Notes: generated from the sequence alone by a model not told the origin. DNA of 64,000 nucleotides from Liriodendron chinense (GCA_003013855.2 ML058552.1:3639501-3703500), one strand, 5' to 3'. Shown: positions 51,914 through 63,542, counted from the stretch's first letter. Translations and numbers: made by a program.

Positions 51914-54110
51914 ATCGAGTCGAACGAACAAGTCGAGTCGAGTCGATCAATATTCGAGTCGAGTTCGAGTTCGAGTCGAACAGGACTGTTTGCAATTGAA
52001 TTGAATTTTTTTCGGTAAACTCAGTTCGTGTCCAGCTCTAGTTACAACCACCATCGTTACCTTTATGATACAGGCTGTAACAGCCATTATAGTATTTTTT
52101 TTTATTTTTTATTTTTTAAAATTAAAAAAATATAAAAAACCTATATCGGCACTGTAATGGACCGTTACGGAGCTGTTACAGCCTTTATGGGGGGCATAAT
52201 GCATCGTTACGGGGGTTGTCCCAGCTATTACAGGCCATTCTTTCCGTGATGGCCGTTACGACTGTTACGGCCCCATAACATGTAACGATTGCCACTGTTA
52301 CCTTTACTTAACAGCCGTTACGGGCCCATAATGACCGTTATGGCACACCATGCGGCACAATACTCTGCTTTGGTGCACAAATTGCATTCTTCTTGTCCAC
52401 TGTACAAGATTACCCCAACAGAAGTACAATAGTCAGCAGTAGACTGTTTGTAGAAGATCTTGCACTTCAGTGCCACAGACAGTACCCACTCAGATTCAGA
52501 TGACCACGATCGGAATATAACAACGCTTACCCTGGAACAGATTTAGATATTGTGGATCTTGTATGTTGCCTCCAAATGATGAGTGTATGGAGCATGGATG
52601 AATTGCTTAGCTACATTGATAGCATACACAAAATATTTGGGTGTGTAACTATAAGATAAGACGACGATGCATGCTAGGATTGTTAATCTCCCATATTGTC
52701 AGTCATACACTCAATGATTAACCTTTGCAGGAGTATTTGCTAGACGAGCTTGAAGTAATTTTAGTAGGACTAAAACATACTTATTTTGGGATATAGAAAT
52801 TCTCCCTTTTGACCTTGCCACCTTGATGCTGAGAAAGTAATTTAAATGACCTAGATCCTTCATCTTGAATGCATTTGCCAGAAAATGTCTTCACTTTGAC
52901 TATTGCATGGTTGTTGTTCCTTTTGATGGCAATATCGTCCATAAACAACAACGATTGTTGTGTAGTCTTTTTTCCGTTTATGAATATGGAGTGATCAAAA
53001 TTTAGAGGAACTCTGCATGAATCTAATATGAGGATTTGTGTTGCCAAACTTTTCAAACCAGTCACGAGGAGATTGTTTTAAGCCACAAATGGCCTTTCTT
53101 TATTTGCAAACATTGTCTTTCTCCCCCTAAGGCCTAAAACCTAGAGGAATAGCCATATATGTTTCTTCTTGAAGTTCGCCATGAAAAAATTCATTCTTTG
53201 TGTCTAATTGATGTTATGACTAATTGCAATGAGCAGCAATCGATAAGTGAATATAGACATAATTCAGTTTGGCCACTGGAGCGAAGGTCTCCTCATAATC
53301 GACTCTATGTTCTATGTGAATCCTTTTGCAACAAGTCTAGCTTTGTATCTTTTGAATGGAGCCTTCAGAATTGTACTTAAATGTATAAACCCATTTGTAG
53401 CGAACCGCATGTTTTCCTAGTAGATCAACTAAGTTCCACGTTCTTTATCTTTATAAGGTAGCCATAATTGCTTTCTAGTTAGGATGCAACCACAACATTT
53501 GTAACATTCAATGAGAGAGATGTTTTTCCTTACATAGAGTAATAGGCAACTCCAAGTGACTTGGATCCGAGTCCAAAGATGGATGGTGATCGATAAGGGT
53601 CTCTGATTGTTTTTTTCTTTAGGTGTATACCTTCAGTTCTTTGTTGGGACTGTGGACTTATTCTTGGACATGCTTAGTTGAAGCACTAATAATAATGAGG
53701 GAGAAGTATCAAGAGAGTCATGGGATGCAAGGTACCGCGATGAAAAGAGAAATAGGTTACATTTTCATAGAATGTAACATCTTTGGAAACATTTTGTTTT
53801 TTATTCACAGGACAATAACACTTATAACCATTCTGAGAGTTGGAATATCCTAAAACAAACATTTTGTTGATTGAGGACTTATTTTGAGATGGACCGAGAA
53901 TATGCACAAAGCAAAGACATCTAAATATCTTCGGAGAGATTGTAAAAAGGGGTACTTAGGTTTCAAAGTTTTCAGTGGATAACAACCTTTAAGGATTTTG
54001 GTAGGAATTCTATTGATCATGTAAGTAGCCATAAGTAGTGAATGCAATATCGATAATATTGGCTGGTATATCAGCCAATATTATCAGTATCGCAAGGGAC
54101 CGATATGAAA

Positions 54111-56222
54111 TGTAACACCCCGAAACCCCAGGGGTCGAGTACAAACTCGATCCCCAATATCCCGGGAGTTACTAATGCGAATGTGATGCGTGTAATGTAA
54201 GTATTTGGTCAATATGGCATTAAATCATAGTGATTGGTCAAGCTAGGAAATGAAATAGGACGTGCCAAGCAATTAAGTAAGTCATACAAACATGTACGAA
54301 GGGGTCCACTCAGCCGATCTGATTGGGCCTCTTCTAGCTTGCTAGCTCATGAGGTACTTACATCAATGAAAGTGCCTAGGTGGTGTTTTAAAACACCATC
54401 CCAGAGTGGGAGTGAGTCATCAACTCAGTGGTTCCATTTCCCTAAGTTACTCAAAGCACAAATGTAATCAAACATAGGTAATGAAACAAACATACATACA
54501 TAGCAATCATAAGCATAACATAAAACCATTCTAGTCACAGCTGACAGTGAGTGGCACCAACACTCCATACGCACAAACACGAACCGCCGGTGGATGAGGC
54601 ACCACCTCATCACCCATACAATCACGTCTTGTATTATTAATGCATGAATGCATGATGTGCAAATGCATGCTCTATCACCAGTATGCCACAGCAGATAGTG
54701 AGTGGCACCACCACATCACCCGCACAGACTGAGCCACCGCTAGTGAATGAGGCACCACCCCATCACCCGCCCATGCATGCCATGCCAAACCATGCATGAT
54801 TGACCGAGTCATTAATTATTCCTTTTAGCATCCAGCCGGTTGGCAAAGCATTTGTACCAATGTTCTATTACTAGGCCAATCTAGTACCATTTGGCTCCTT
54901 GCGTGGTGAGTGCATATCATCGCCAGTAACCCCTCGATCCCTCCTCGGGTTGTGCCCGAGGGCCTGATTTGGTCATGACTCGTTAGCCACGCCCACTCAA
55001 GCGGGAGGGTTGCCACCTAATTACTAGTATAAATAATATATATTCAGAGGTGTGGGCTTGCTACTTAAATTAAGACAACAACGCTTGGGTCATTCGAGCG
55101 GTGCTTTGGCATGAAAAAATCGGTCGGGTATTTGATAGGGCCGCTCGAACAACCCTGTGCTCAATGGTCACTATGGGGAGGCACCACCCTAGCGTAGGCC
55201 GACAGCTCGGGCATAGGTCCCATACCACCATCCCCAGCTCATGAGACTTGGGGATCGATTGCCGTACAATTTTAAGTGGGCCTATTCAGTGGTAACATTG
55301 GTACTTGGATTTGAATAGGGGCGATAAGTCACACAACATGTTCAACTTGGAGTCGGGTTGGGCTTTCGACGGAGGAGTAGTATGGGAAGTGGCACCACCA
55401 CATTTCCCGCACTCTACGCCACCCGAAGATTCCAACCCAGGGGCGATCGACCACGTGCGGTCACCCCAATTAACATCTAAGTGCCGGGTTGAACCATCAT
55501 ACAAGTTCCAAGTACAATAAAAGTATTATGAACATGAACATTCAATATCAACTATTTGGCATGTAGCATAGTTAACAATTTCACATCAGCATATCACGTA
55601 AACAAGGCATATTTTAGCTACATTCTTCGGATCATAAGCAAGCTTAAGCAACACATCAATAGGATAAAGTCACTAGCATGTTATTAGTTCACCCAATTGA
55701 CACAAAACAAGAACAAACACCAAAGCTTCAGCATGCAACCTAAGATTTATAGTTCTACAACATGCATCTAACCATCAATGAAGCCAATTGTAGATTCAAC
55801 AATTAGGAATTTATTTTAAGCACTCTTAGCCATACAAAACAAGCATTAACTGCATCTAATCGCATTTGATGTTAGGCAACCTAGAGGCAAATGGTCCACA
55901 TCTTAAATCTCTTGGTTATTTTCAGGAAATCCTACAAAAGGAGGGCTGCATGTTAGGGAATTGAGGATGAAACTTAAGAGAGGCTGATGGGGGTTGAGAG
56001 ATTTACTCCTAACTTACCTTTAGGGTTGACAGAATGAACTAGTGGTGAAGGTTGGCGTCAATGGAGTCGTAGGAGCGATACGAGCTTGGTGGAGTGACAT
56101 GCAAGGTGAGACTCTAGTTCCAATACTCTCTCTTCTCCCTTCTCTCAACTTCCCCTTACCTCTCACTCTCTCTTTCTCAGCAATTTTGAGAGAAAATGAA
56201 AGGGTGAGTGCTGGAGAAAAGG

Positions 56223-56281
<59 letters not shown>

Positions 56282-56952
56282 TAAATTAGTAAATATAGCC
56301 CTCGTTGCTGGAGTTTTACAAAAATGGCCCTATGAGGGGCTGTCTTGATCATGTGGGGCCCACCTAGACCATGAGGACCAATCCAGCCCATGAGATAGCC
56401 TCCCCATGGTGAGATATACCTACGGTTGTGATTTGGTGCAATTCGGATGCAGCGTTTATCGGATATGGAAAGAAGTCTGTTTGACGGTCACCGATCGTCG
56501 ATCGGGGCCACAACTTTGGGGACGGGTTAGATGTTATATTTAGACCCTAGGCCCTAAGTTTCATTGACGTGCAAAGGTCGTAGTGGCCCACCTTTGAAAA
56601 GGTGATTCTAGAAATGATTGCTCTAGTTAGTGTTGGTGTGAGTGTACTTGCGCCTGTGTGTGCACCTGCAGGACATCATAGGTTCGTAGTTTCGAGCGTT
56701 GATTCCGGCATGACGCCCATCTAAGTGCGTCAAGCCCGGCCTGGGGGTTGTTCTATTCGAGTTTCGGGTTTATCGATCTTGGAACGGGCAGGGAAACGAC
56801 TTCCTACGAGTGCGTCCAAGTTTTATTTTCAATGCAGCTATGGTTCTACTAGGCTAAGAGTGGTCAATTATTCTACTTAAGGTAACGTATGCAGGACGAG
56901 CCCAAGTGTGTGTTCAGATCTTGAAAAAAGGCGATTTTGACGGGGCGTTACA
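54111..56952 (-). mobile_element. Solo LTR, 2.84 kb, Tekay/Del-like gypsy
   Basis: Termini TGTAACACCCCGAAACCCC and GACGGGGCGTTACA are flanked by exact TGAAA duplications (54106-54110 and 56953-56957). The middle (CGCCAGTAACCCCTCGATCC, TAGCGTAGGCCGACAGCTCG, GACGGTCACCGATCGTCGAT) matches the 4.0-kb solo LTR at 16551-20578. A (GT)n(TA)n microsatellite at 56224-56278 lies where the other copy has its TATA box. Minus orientation is inferred from the TGTAACGCCCC start on that strand. Confidence 0.85.
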
Positions 56953-56957
56953 TGAAA

Positions 56958-58020
56958 CCCCCTTGAAGTTGTCAAATTTTTTGATATCATCGATAATATT
57001 TTAAGATATCGCGATAACATGCAATATATGGAAGATATTGCGATGTATCACTGATATCACGATAACATGCAATATATTGCAAGCCCCCCTTCATATATAT
57101 TTAAGATATTGTCATATTGATGATATTATCATTGATACTCAATACATCAATATCAGCTCCTTCCTAAAATAAAAAAAAAAACTCCAAAAAAAAAAAAAAC
57201 CATTTTCCTCTACTATTTAGGTAATTTTGACCAACCCTCGTTGATTTTTGGGAGGAAAATCCAAATTGTAGTGCGAAAATCGAGACCAGATAGCATCAGG
57301 GTTCAATTTTCTGAAGGAAAAAAAAAAAAAAAAAAACTCTGGAGGAGAAAACATCACATACCTGTAAAAGCTCCACCCTCTCCTCCTCTTCTTCCTCTAC
57401 AACGTCTGTGGGTGCGCGCCCATGCGTGTGCGTGCCATTTTCAATAAATGAGCTTGAAAATGCTCTTTGTACCTGGGCCATATATATTAACTCATAACAA
57501 ATGAGCTTGAAATGGCTCTGGTGTGTCATCTTTAGGATTTATATGATACTCAGGCAGTGTATGATGCTTGATACACCGGCACTCAGAAATTGTACCTGTG
57601 ACATATATATTAACTCATAATAAATCGATTAAGATGTGGAAGACCCACTGTCACTAAGTCACAGTTCCAAAATCAGATTGTTTGAACAATCAAAACCTCT
57701 GATTTGTGGACACTTGTTGATGCAAAACCATTAGATGTTTTCATTATTAACCATCCAATAAATCTCCACCAATTTGATTGTTAAATGATGGAATAAGCAA
57801 CCTTTTGGGCTATAGTACATCTAAACTTCAAAAGAATAATATGGACCGTTTAATACTTGTATACCGCTTTTGCAATTTTTAATTTATTTCTAAATGGCCA
57901 TATATCATCCATCACATTCTAATAGAGTATCAAAGTTTTTCTCATGAGTTCTACGATACTCAGGCTATGGATGACAGATGATACATGCATATTTAGGAAT
58001 AAAAAAATTGAAAAAAGAAT
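56958..58020. other. Non-coding sequence of the GATATCG region
   Basis: Contains oligo(A) runs at about 57170-57200 and 57319-57336 and text homologous to 38340-38600. Open frames at 57241-57529 are low-complexity and unrecognised. No host exon was found. Confidence 0.5.
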
Positions 58021-58782
58021 ACATATTATTAGTAAGTTTCTATTTAATGGGGGCCTAAAGCATGTGATGTCGTAAGAAACCAGTCCAACCATCCCATTCA
58101 TCCATCCAACTATCCCATCTATCCATCCAACCATCCAACCTTCCATCTAAACATCCATCGATATTTCAGAATATCGATAACACACAATATTTTGTCAAGA
58201 AATCATCGACAACTGGAAAGGAAACTAAAGATTTTAGTATTGATAATATCACCATGTTGTGATAATGACAATATCATGATATGATCGATATTATCCTCGA
58301 CATTTTGAAGACTGCATACAACCATGAGCCCATAAAAATATTTTAAATGGATTTTTTTTAATAAACAGATTTTTGGTAATATTGATACATTGGCACGATA
58401 TTATCGAAATATCGCTGATACACTGGTGATATAAGTGACACCCGGAATTTATACAGTTGAAAATATTGGCGATATCGTTACATTGGCGATACAAGTGACG
58501 CTTGGAATTTACACAGTTGAAAATATTGGCGATACGCTGGCAATATCGATACATTGGTGATACTTAGTGATACATCGTCGATACTTGGAATTTCTGAGAC
58601 TACCAGTGTTTTCGGTATTGCCGAGCTGGAGATCCAGATAATATTGGGGATACTCCGAACAATGGCTGTAATAGGGAGATCAAATGTGAAGATTCCAACA
58701 GTAGAAAGAGGAGTTTTAAGAGAGAGAAGAAGAGAGATTAGGTTTGAACCCTAATCCTCCAAGTTTTATTTAATAGGGCTTA

Positions 58783-59734
58783 TGATGCAGGACAGCCCTA
58801 AATATGATGCATGCTCATGAACACAATTATTCAGCGGAAATAAAAGCAATAATAATAATGAAATCTAGCATCAATCATCATAAACTAAGAAAATCATAAA
58901 GGAAACATGCAATGGGACAAGCCATCATCACAACCGTGGAGTATGGAATTCAATTATTGCTTAGGTTGGACCCGACGAGGGATGGAACCTCCCGATCTTG
59001 CATGGTCATACCCAATCGATCAATGAGGATCACTAGTCCGAAGAACCAGGAGGTTTCTCGGATTAGGGATTTGAGAATTTGGGGGTTTAGGGTTTGGATC
59101 GATTCTCAAGGTTTAGATCGTGGGGAATAAACAAAACAGAAGTTTAGAAGGATAGTAATAGAAGATGAAATACCTGGAAGAAGTTGGAGGGGCACAAGAA
59201 GAATAGAGAAGAAGGAGATCAAGGAAGAAGAAGCACCATGAGAGAGGGAAAGAGGAAGGAGGCAACCAAAGGTTTGCTCTTTTTCATAAATCAACAACTA
59301 ATAAAAAAGGTTTAGGGCAACACCCTTATAAAATTCGGAATTAGCATAATTACCAAAATACCCCTACTAACAAAATTTCAAAAAAAAGACATTTGCATGA
59401 AAAAAACGTACCCACACTAACCCAAAACTCAAATAAGTAAAAAATGCGTAAAATAAACTCAAATCTAAGATGTCCAATGCGCTCCAATGATGGTGTGATG
59501 AAAGTGGGCCACAATGAACCAACGGTCCGATCACATCATCATCACGATCCAACGATCTGATCATCTCCTCAAAGCAACTTACACATGTCTTCCCAAGGTG
59601 GGGTCTTTTCAAATGTCTCGGACTACATGTGTAAGGTCTTCAATGCTCCTCAATAGTCGCCTATCCACAAGGACGGTGCTTGTGGATGGCGCTTTCTTCG
59701 TTGGTACACTTGAAATGATCTTGTGTTCTCATCA
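58783..59734 (-). mobile_element. Solo LTR of a chromovirus, inside a Copia LTR
   Basis: The plus-strand ends are TGATGCAGGACAGCCC and GTTCTCATCA, flanked by exact GCTTA duplications (58778-58782 and 59735-59739). Its complement matches the LTR at 25691-26690 across most of its length, but the first 100 bases of its U3 (GAACACAAGATCATTTCAAG onward) have no counterpart there. At 952 bp with no internal sequence, it is a solo LTR. Confidence 0.88.
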
Positions 59735-59860
59735 GCTTATTTGCCTTTTTACAACTTACTACCTTAGAGTAGGAAAAATAACATAAAGACCCCCCAATAG
59801 AATTCTTACACAAAATACCCTTATGTTTCAACACTCCCCCTCAAGTTGGTGCGTGAATAT

Positions 59861-60290
59861 CTATCCGCCCAACCTGCCAGAAATCTCACGAAGAGCAGTG
59901 GAATTTAGAGCTTTTGTAAATATATCTGCCAACTGATCTGAAGAGCGAACGAAGGGTGTGGAAAGTTCTCCTGAAGCAATCTTCTCTCGAACGAAATGGA
60001 TATGAACCTTAATATGTTTAATCCTCTCATGAAAGACTGAGTCTGAAGCGATCTGAATGGCTGCTTGGTTGTCACAATAGAGAGGAATGGTTGAGTAAGA
60101 GAATAAACCCAACTCTTTCATAATGGACTTTAACCATAGCAGCTTGCATGCCCCATGAGCAATAACTCTGTACTTTGCCTCTGCAATTGACCTGGAGACC
60201 ATAGATTGTTTCTTGCTTCTCCAAGTCACCAGGTTTCCTACCACAAAAGTACAATAACCAGACGTAGATTTTCTATCTGTAGAGCAACCT
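59861..60290 (-). pseudogene. Copia element 2, RNase H end
   Basis: The frame 60244-59861 begins MVGNLVTWRSKKQSMVSRSI and includes CDNQAAIQIASDSVFHERIK, then FVREKIASGELSTPFV, the C-terminal part of RNase H with the conserved D and the NQAAI box. A stop at 60293-60295 separates it from the upstream fused frame (DWAG has become a stop after YAD). It ends FTKALNSTALREISGRLGG before the LTR. Confidence 0.85.
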
Positions 60291-60292
60291 GC

Positions 60293-61306
60293 TCAATCCG
60301 CATATGATAAACCACATATATTCACATGCCCATGATTCTTGTGCAAAATTCCTCGACCTGGACTCGCCTTTAGGTATCTTAGGATATGATGAACGGCCTC
60401 CAAGTGAGGCTTCCTGGGAGAATGTATGTATCGACTCACAATGCTCACTGCTTGAGTAATATTTGGCCTTGTGATTGTTAAATAAATCAATTTCCCAACT
60501 AGTCTCTGATACATGCCAGTGTCTTTAAGCTTGTCACCTATGTTTGCATGCAGTGAGTGTTTCTGCTCCATGGGGGAATGCGCTAGTCGTGAACCCAACT
60601 TTCCTGTCTCCTTGAGAAGATCAAGGGTATATTTTCTCTGAGAGATGAAGATGCCTTTTGATGAGCGGGCCACCTCAATTCCCAGAAAATATCGCAGACA
60701 ACCCAAGTCCTTTATTTCAAACTCCTTGCTTAATTGATGTTTGGTTTGTTGGATGAATTGCAAGTCATCACCAGTAAGGACAATGTCGTCCACATACACA
60801 AGTAGAAGAGAACGTGTAATTTCTAATAAATGGCGATTCTTTCGCTTGGAAACCCCATTTTGTTGACGAGTATACACGCAAGAAAGTTTATGAATAATGC
60901 CATTATCCTGGAGATAATTTGTAAAGGACTTGGATGAATATTCCCCTCCATTGTCAGACCGCAAGGTCTGAATGGAACAACCATATTGATTTGTCACCAG
61001 CTTGTGAAATGTTTGAAACAATGAGAATAATTCATCTCGTCGTCGCATAAGATATACCCATGTTACTCGTGAGAAATCATCAATGAAAGTAACAAAGTAT
61101 TTGAACCCGTTAAACGAGGCTATGGGACTGGGTCCCCATATGTCTGAATGGACAAGTTCAAATGCTTTGGTACTTCTATGTTCAGCCACAAGGAATGAAT
61201 TACGAATGTGTTTGCTCAATTGACACACTTCACAATTAGTAATATCATCACTTTTATTTAAATTTGAAATAATTAAGTTCAAGACATGACTTTGAACATG
61301 GCCCAA
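60293..61306 (-). pseudogene. Copia element 2, in-frame integrase to RT fusion (337 aa)
   Basis: A single open frame begins in the integrase zinc-binding region (CEVCQLSKHIRNSFL) and contains FVTFIDDFSRVTWVYLMRRR and TLRSDNGGEYSSKSFTNYL. It then has QQNGVSKRKNRHLLE, where the Glu motif is kept, and jumps from ITRSLL directly to VYVDDIVLTGDD of RT, continuing to SRYIHSPRKPHLEAVHHIL. About 1.2 kb (integrase C-terminus and the RT N-terminal half) is missing compared with element 1. The deletion leaves the frame open. The product would have the DDE core but no complete RT. Confidence 0.85.
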
Positions 61307-61419
61307 TCGAGCGCCACAAGCTTACAGACTCATTATTTGAAAGCAGTAATTGGAGCAGTAGTATTAACAGAAAGATAAGAGCCACTACTGCTATTAGTGA
61401 ATGCCATCAATAACTCCCC

Positions 61420-61870
61420 TTATTGTAGAAAGTAAAGACCATCTTGTTCAAATCCCGTACCAATAATCCTCCTCGTACTCAAGTCCTGAAACATACAAGA
61501 TTTGGGAGAAAAAGTTATATTGCAGTTCAGAGCACGGGTGAGAATACTGACAGAAATTAAATTCGCATGAAATTTTGGAATATACAGGAAATTTGGAAGA
61601 GTGAGGGAGGAGGATAGACGAACAGAACCAATTGATTGTGCAGGAGTGGTGCTACTATCAGCAAGACGAACAAACCGAGAGTAGGATGTAATAGTAGAAG
61701 GTGTAAGGAAGTGACGCATACCCAGTCATATGGTCAAAAGCCCCAGAATCGATGATCCAAGTGGATGGGGTTGAGGAAGCATGCAAGGCAGTACGTATGG
61801 TTGCAGCGAAGGAAGTAGATGAGGGCTGTAGACCAGAGGAAGCCGTGGTGGATGTAGAAGGCTGCAAGCG
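61420..61870 (-). pseudogene. Copia element 2, protease region
   Basis: STWIIDSGAFDHMTG keeps the DSGA active site that element 1 has lost, although the following Ser is Phe. A frame change at about 61720 leads to SSSLTLPNFLYIPKFHANLI, then SPKSCMFQDLSTRRIIGTGF, up to the integrase start. Confidence 0.8.
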
Positions 61871-62850
61871 ATCTCAGGAGTTCCATAACTTCTGCTTTGG
61901 TCATCAATGTAGACTCAGAATGAGAAGCATCAGGGATTTTGACATTATCCATAAGTTGTTCCTCAACATCTATCGTGGCAGCATGTGCTGAGGGATAGTC
62001 ATGTATTTTGAAGCATCGTTCCATTAAATGCCCTGAGCAGTTGCAGTGAATACAGAAGTAACGCGAACCGCCACGTCCACGTCCTCGACCACGAACTAAG
62101 GAACTGCCACATGAATCAAAACGGCTACCCCTTCCATTAGGTGAAGCAGTGGAAGATGTAAAAGCCGCTCGTTCTTGTGTAGAAGATGATAAAGTAATAG
62201 GCATGGTCATCACTTGACGACAAGCCTCCTCAATATGAACAATGGAGTAAACTGTCTCAAGCGATGGAAATGGTTTCATAGCAACCAGCTGGGTACAAAG
62301 GGACTCGTAGTCTGCATTTAGTCCAGCGAGAAACTTGTAAGTTTTGGCTTTATTGTCAAGTTGGCACACTATTTCAGCACTTCTAGTATCCGGTAATTTA
62401 CTTGATGGCTGCAAGTAACTCAACTCTTCCCATCTGCTCTGTACGGCCCCAAAGTACTTTGTAACAGACATTATTTTGAGCTAGTAAGTAAAGTTCTGCT
62501 GTCAGCTGAAAAATGCGAGGTTCATTTGAGGTCGTTCCATATGATTTTTGGAGTGCAAGTCCATAAAGCTGCTTCACTCTCATAAAAGAAATAAGCAGAT
62601 GCAACATGTGGTTGCATAGAATTTAATAACCAACACATAACAATGGCATTTACAGACTCCCATGCATCAATTTTTGTGGGATCTGTAGGTTTCTTATTGG
62701 CACCCGTGAGATATCCAAAATTTTCTTTTCCAACAACGTACATTCGGACTGCTCGGGACCACAACAGAATTTTTTTTTCCATTGAATTTGGTGGAAGTAA
62801 TGGAGAGTGGGCCCTCAGAAGATTTCGAGTCCATAGTTGCGGCAATCTCA
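61734..62850 (-). pseudogene. Copia element 2, gag
   Basis: The start near 62834 reads MDSKSSEGPLSITSTKFNGK. Frameshifts follow (fragments 62860-62522 and 62607-62398). The 62471-61734 frame holds KTYKFLAGLNADYESLCTQL and a knuckle C-IH-C-NCSG-H-LMER-C. It parallels gag of element 1 and is interrupted in different places, so the two copies decayed independently. Confidence 0.82.
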
Positions 62851-62984
62851 AGGAAAACAAAAAATAAATACTTAATACCAGGTAGCCGAAAAGGCTTCAA
62901 TCATCCCGAATGGTTACGAATAGGCTCCATTGCAAACAAACAATCATCTGGAGACCCATGAATATCAGCTTCAACATCAAATTG

Positions 62985-63029
62985 TCAGTCTGGCGGCCCT
63001 GCCGACGTCAAATCTGCACTCCAACGACC

Positions 63030-63065
<36 letters not shown>

Positions 63066-63390
63066 CGGATCTAGCTTCCGGCGGCCCTGCTGGCGTCACA
63101 TCTACAGTTTGATGGCCCTAGGGTGGTCGGATCTGACTTCCGGTGCACTTGCCGGCGTCAAATCTGAGGTCCGACGGCCCTGGGGTGGTCGGATCTGGCT
63201 TTCGGCGCAACTGCAGGTGTCAGATTTGAGGTCCGACGGCCTTGGGGTGGTCGGATCTTGGTTCCGACGCACTTGCCGGCATCAGATCTGGGGTCTGACG
63301 GTCCTGCTGGCGTCGGTTCTGGGTTCCAGCGCCCCTGGTGGCGTCGGAACATGGGTCCGGTGAGCCTGCCGGCGTCGGATCACAAATCCG
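62985..63390 (-). repeat. GC-rich tandem repeats in the Copia element 2 leader
   Basis: Units of about 65 bp (GGGTGGTCGGATCTGACTTC, GGGTGGTCGGATCTGGCTTT, GGGTGGTCGGATCTTGGTTC) repeat between gag and the PBS. A 33-base poly(G) run at 63032-63064 replaces the short GGGGGG seen in element 1 (near 36262). Confidence 0.8.
63032..63064 (+). repeat. Poly(G) run of 33 bases
   Basis: Thirty-three consecutive G residues within the leader of Copia element 2. Confidence 0.9.
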
Positions 63391-63542
63391 ACGCCCTCAT
63401 GAGTTGTCGTGGCCTCCTATAGGGTGCGGCTGTGAGACAGACGGTCCGGTGGAGTTCCTAGGTGGTGCGGCTGGAAGAAGGGGCACCTTCGGTGGGGTCC
63501 ACGAGATCTAGGGAAGTAGAGATCTCCTTGGCTTTGATACCA

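Larger units (their letters stand above)
51346..52040. mobile_element. hAT-type MITE, 695 bp
   Basis: Terminal repeats TAGAGGTGGACAACGA and, complemented, TAGAGCTGGACACGAA are flanked by an exact 8-bp duplication GTTACAAC (51338-51345 and 52041-52048), diagnostic of hAT. Left subterminal sequence repeats TTCGAACA many times and the right repeats GAGTTCGAGT and CGAGTCGA. The interior carries the left half of a foldback element and a compound microsatellite. Confidence 0.9.
51321..52354. mobile_element. GTAACGG-rich Mutator-like element, copy 2, split by a hAT MITE
   Basis: The left end CAAGGTATTTTGTAACAG and right end complement CATGGTGTGCCATAACGG match copy 1. The 9-bp flanks GCACAGTAC (51312-51320) and GCACAATAC (52355-52363) are a target duplication with one change. 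They duplicate an RNase H codon run (E-Y-C-A) of the host Copia element, so the insertion is confirmed from protein context. Nine-base duplications are typical of Mutator-like elements. Net length without the hAT insert is about 330 bp. Confidence 0.75.
50415..54047 (-). pseudogene. Copia element 3: integrase, RT and RNase H remnants
   Basis: From right to left on the minus strand: the integrase C-terminus (ATYMINRIPTKILKGCYPLK, FVLGYSNSQNGYKCYCPVNK at 54047-53686), then RT pieces (QLDTKNEFFHGELQEETYMA near 53200-53090, SLLFMDDIAIKRNNN where YVDD has become FMDD). RNase H follows (STADYCTSVG then CTKAEYCA at about 52430-52355) and its end (REITWIQLLLQEMRFSVPLH at 51300-51230), then the C-terminal KLGMYGIYAPV-type end before the LTR. 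Two GTAACGG elements split it. Stops and shifts are frequent. Confidence 0.8.
54037..58680. repeat. GATATCG-rich element family, second region, split by a solo LTR
   Basis: AGTGAATGCAATATCGATAA at 54037 matches the left end of the element at 36956, and both continue with CGCAAGGGACCGATA. After the solo LTR, 56958-58680 keeps the same vocabulary (GATATCGCGATAACATGC, CACTCAGAAATTGTACC, CCAATAAATCTCCACCAATT). A 61-62 bp unit around GGAATTTATACAGTTGAAAA recurs at about 58424-58550. Another left-end-like AGTGTTTTCGGTATTGCCG at 58604 suggests a second overlapping copy. The right boundary is not resolved. Confidence 0.45.

Noticed and set aside
51745..52018. Open frames with long Ser-Leu and Tyr-Ile repeats
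   Set aside because: They are produced by the (CT)n(AT)n microsatellite; the same holds for the YIYIYI frame ending at 56281.
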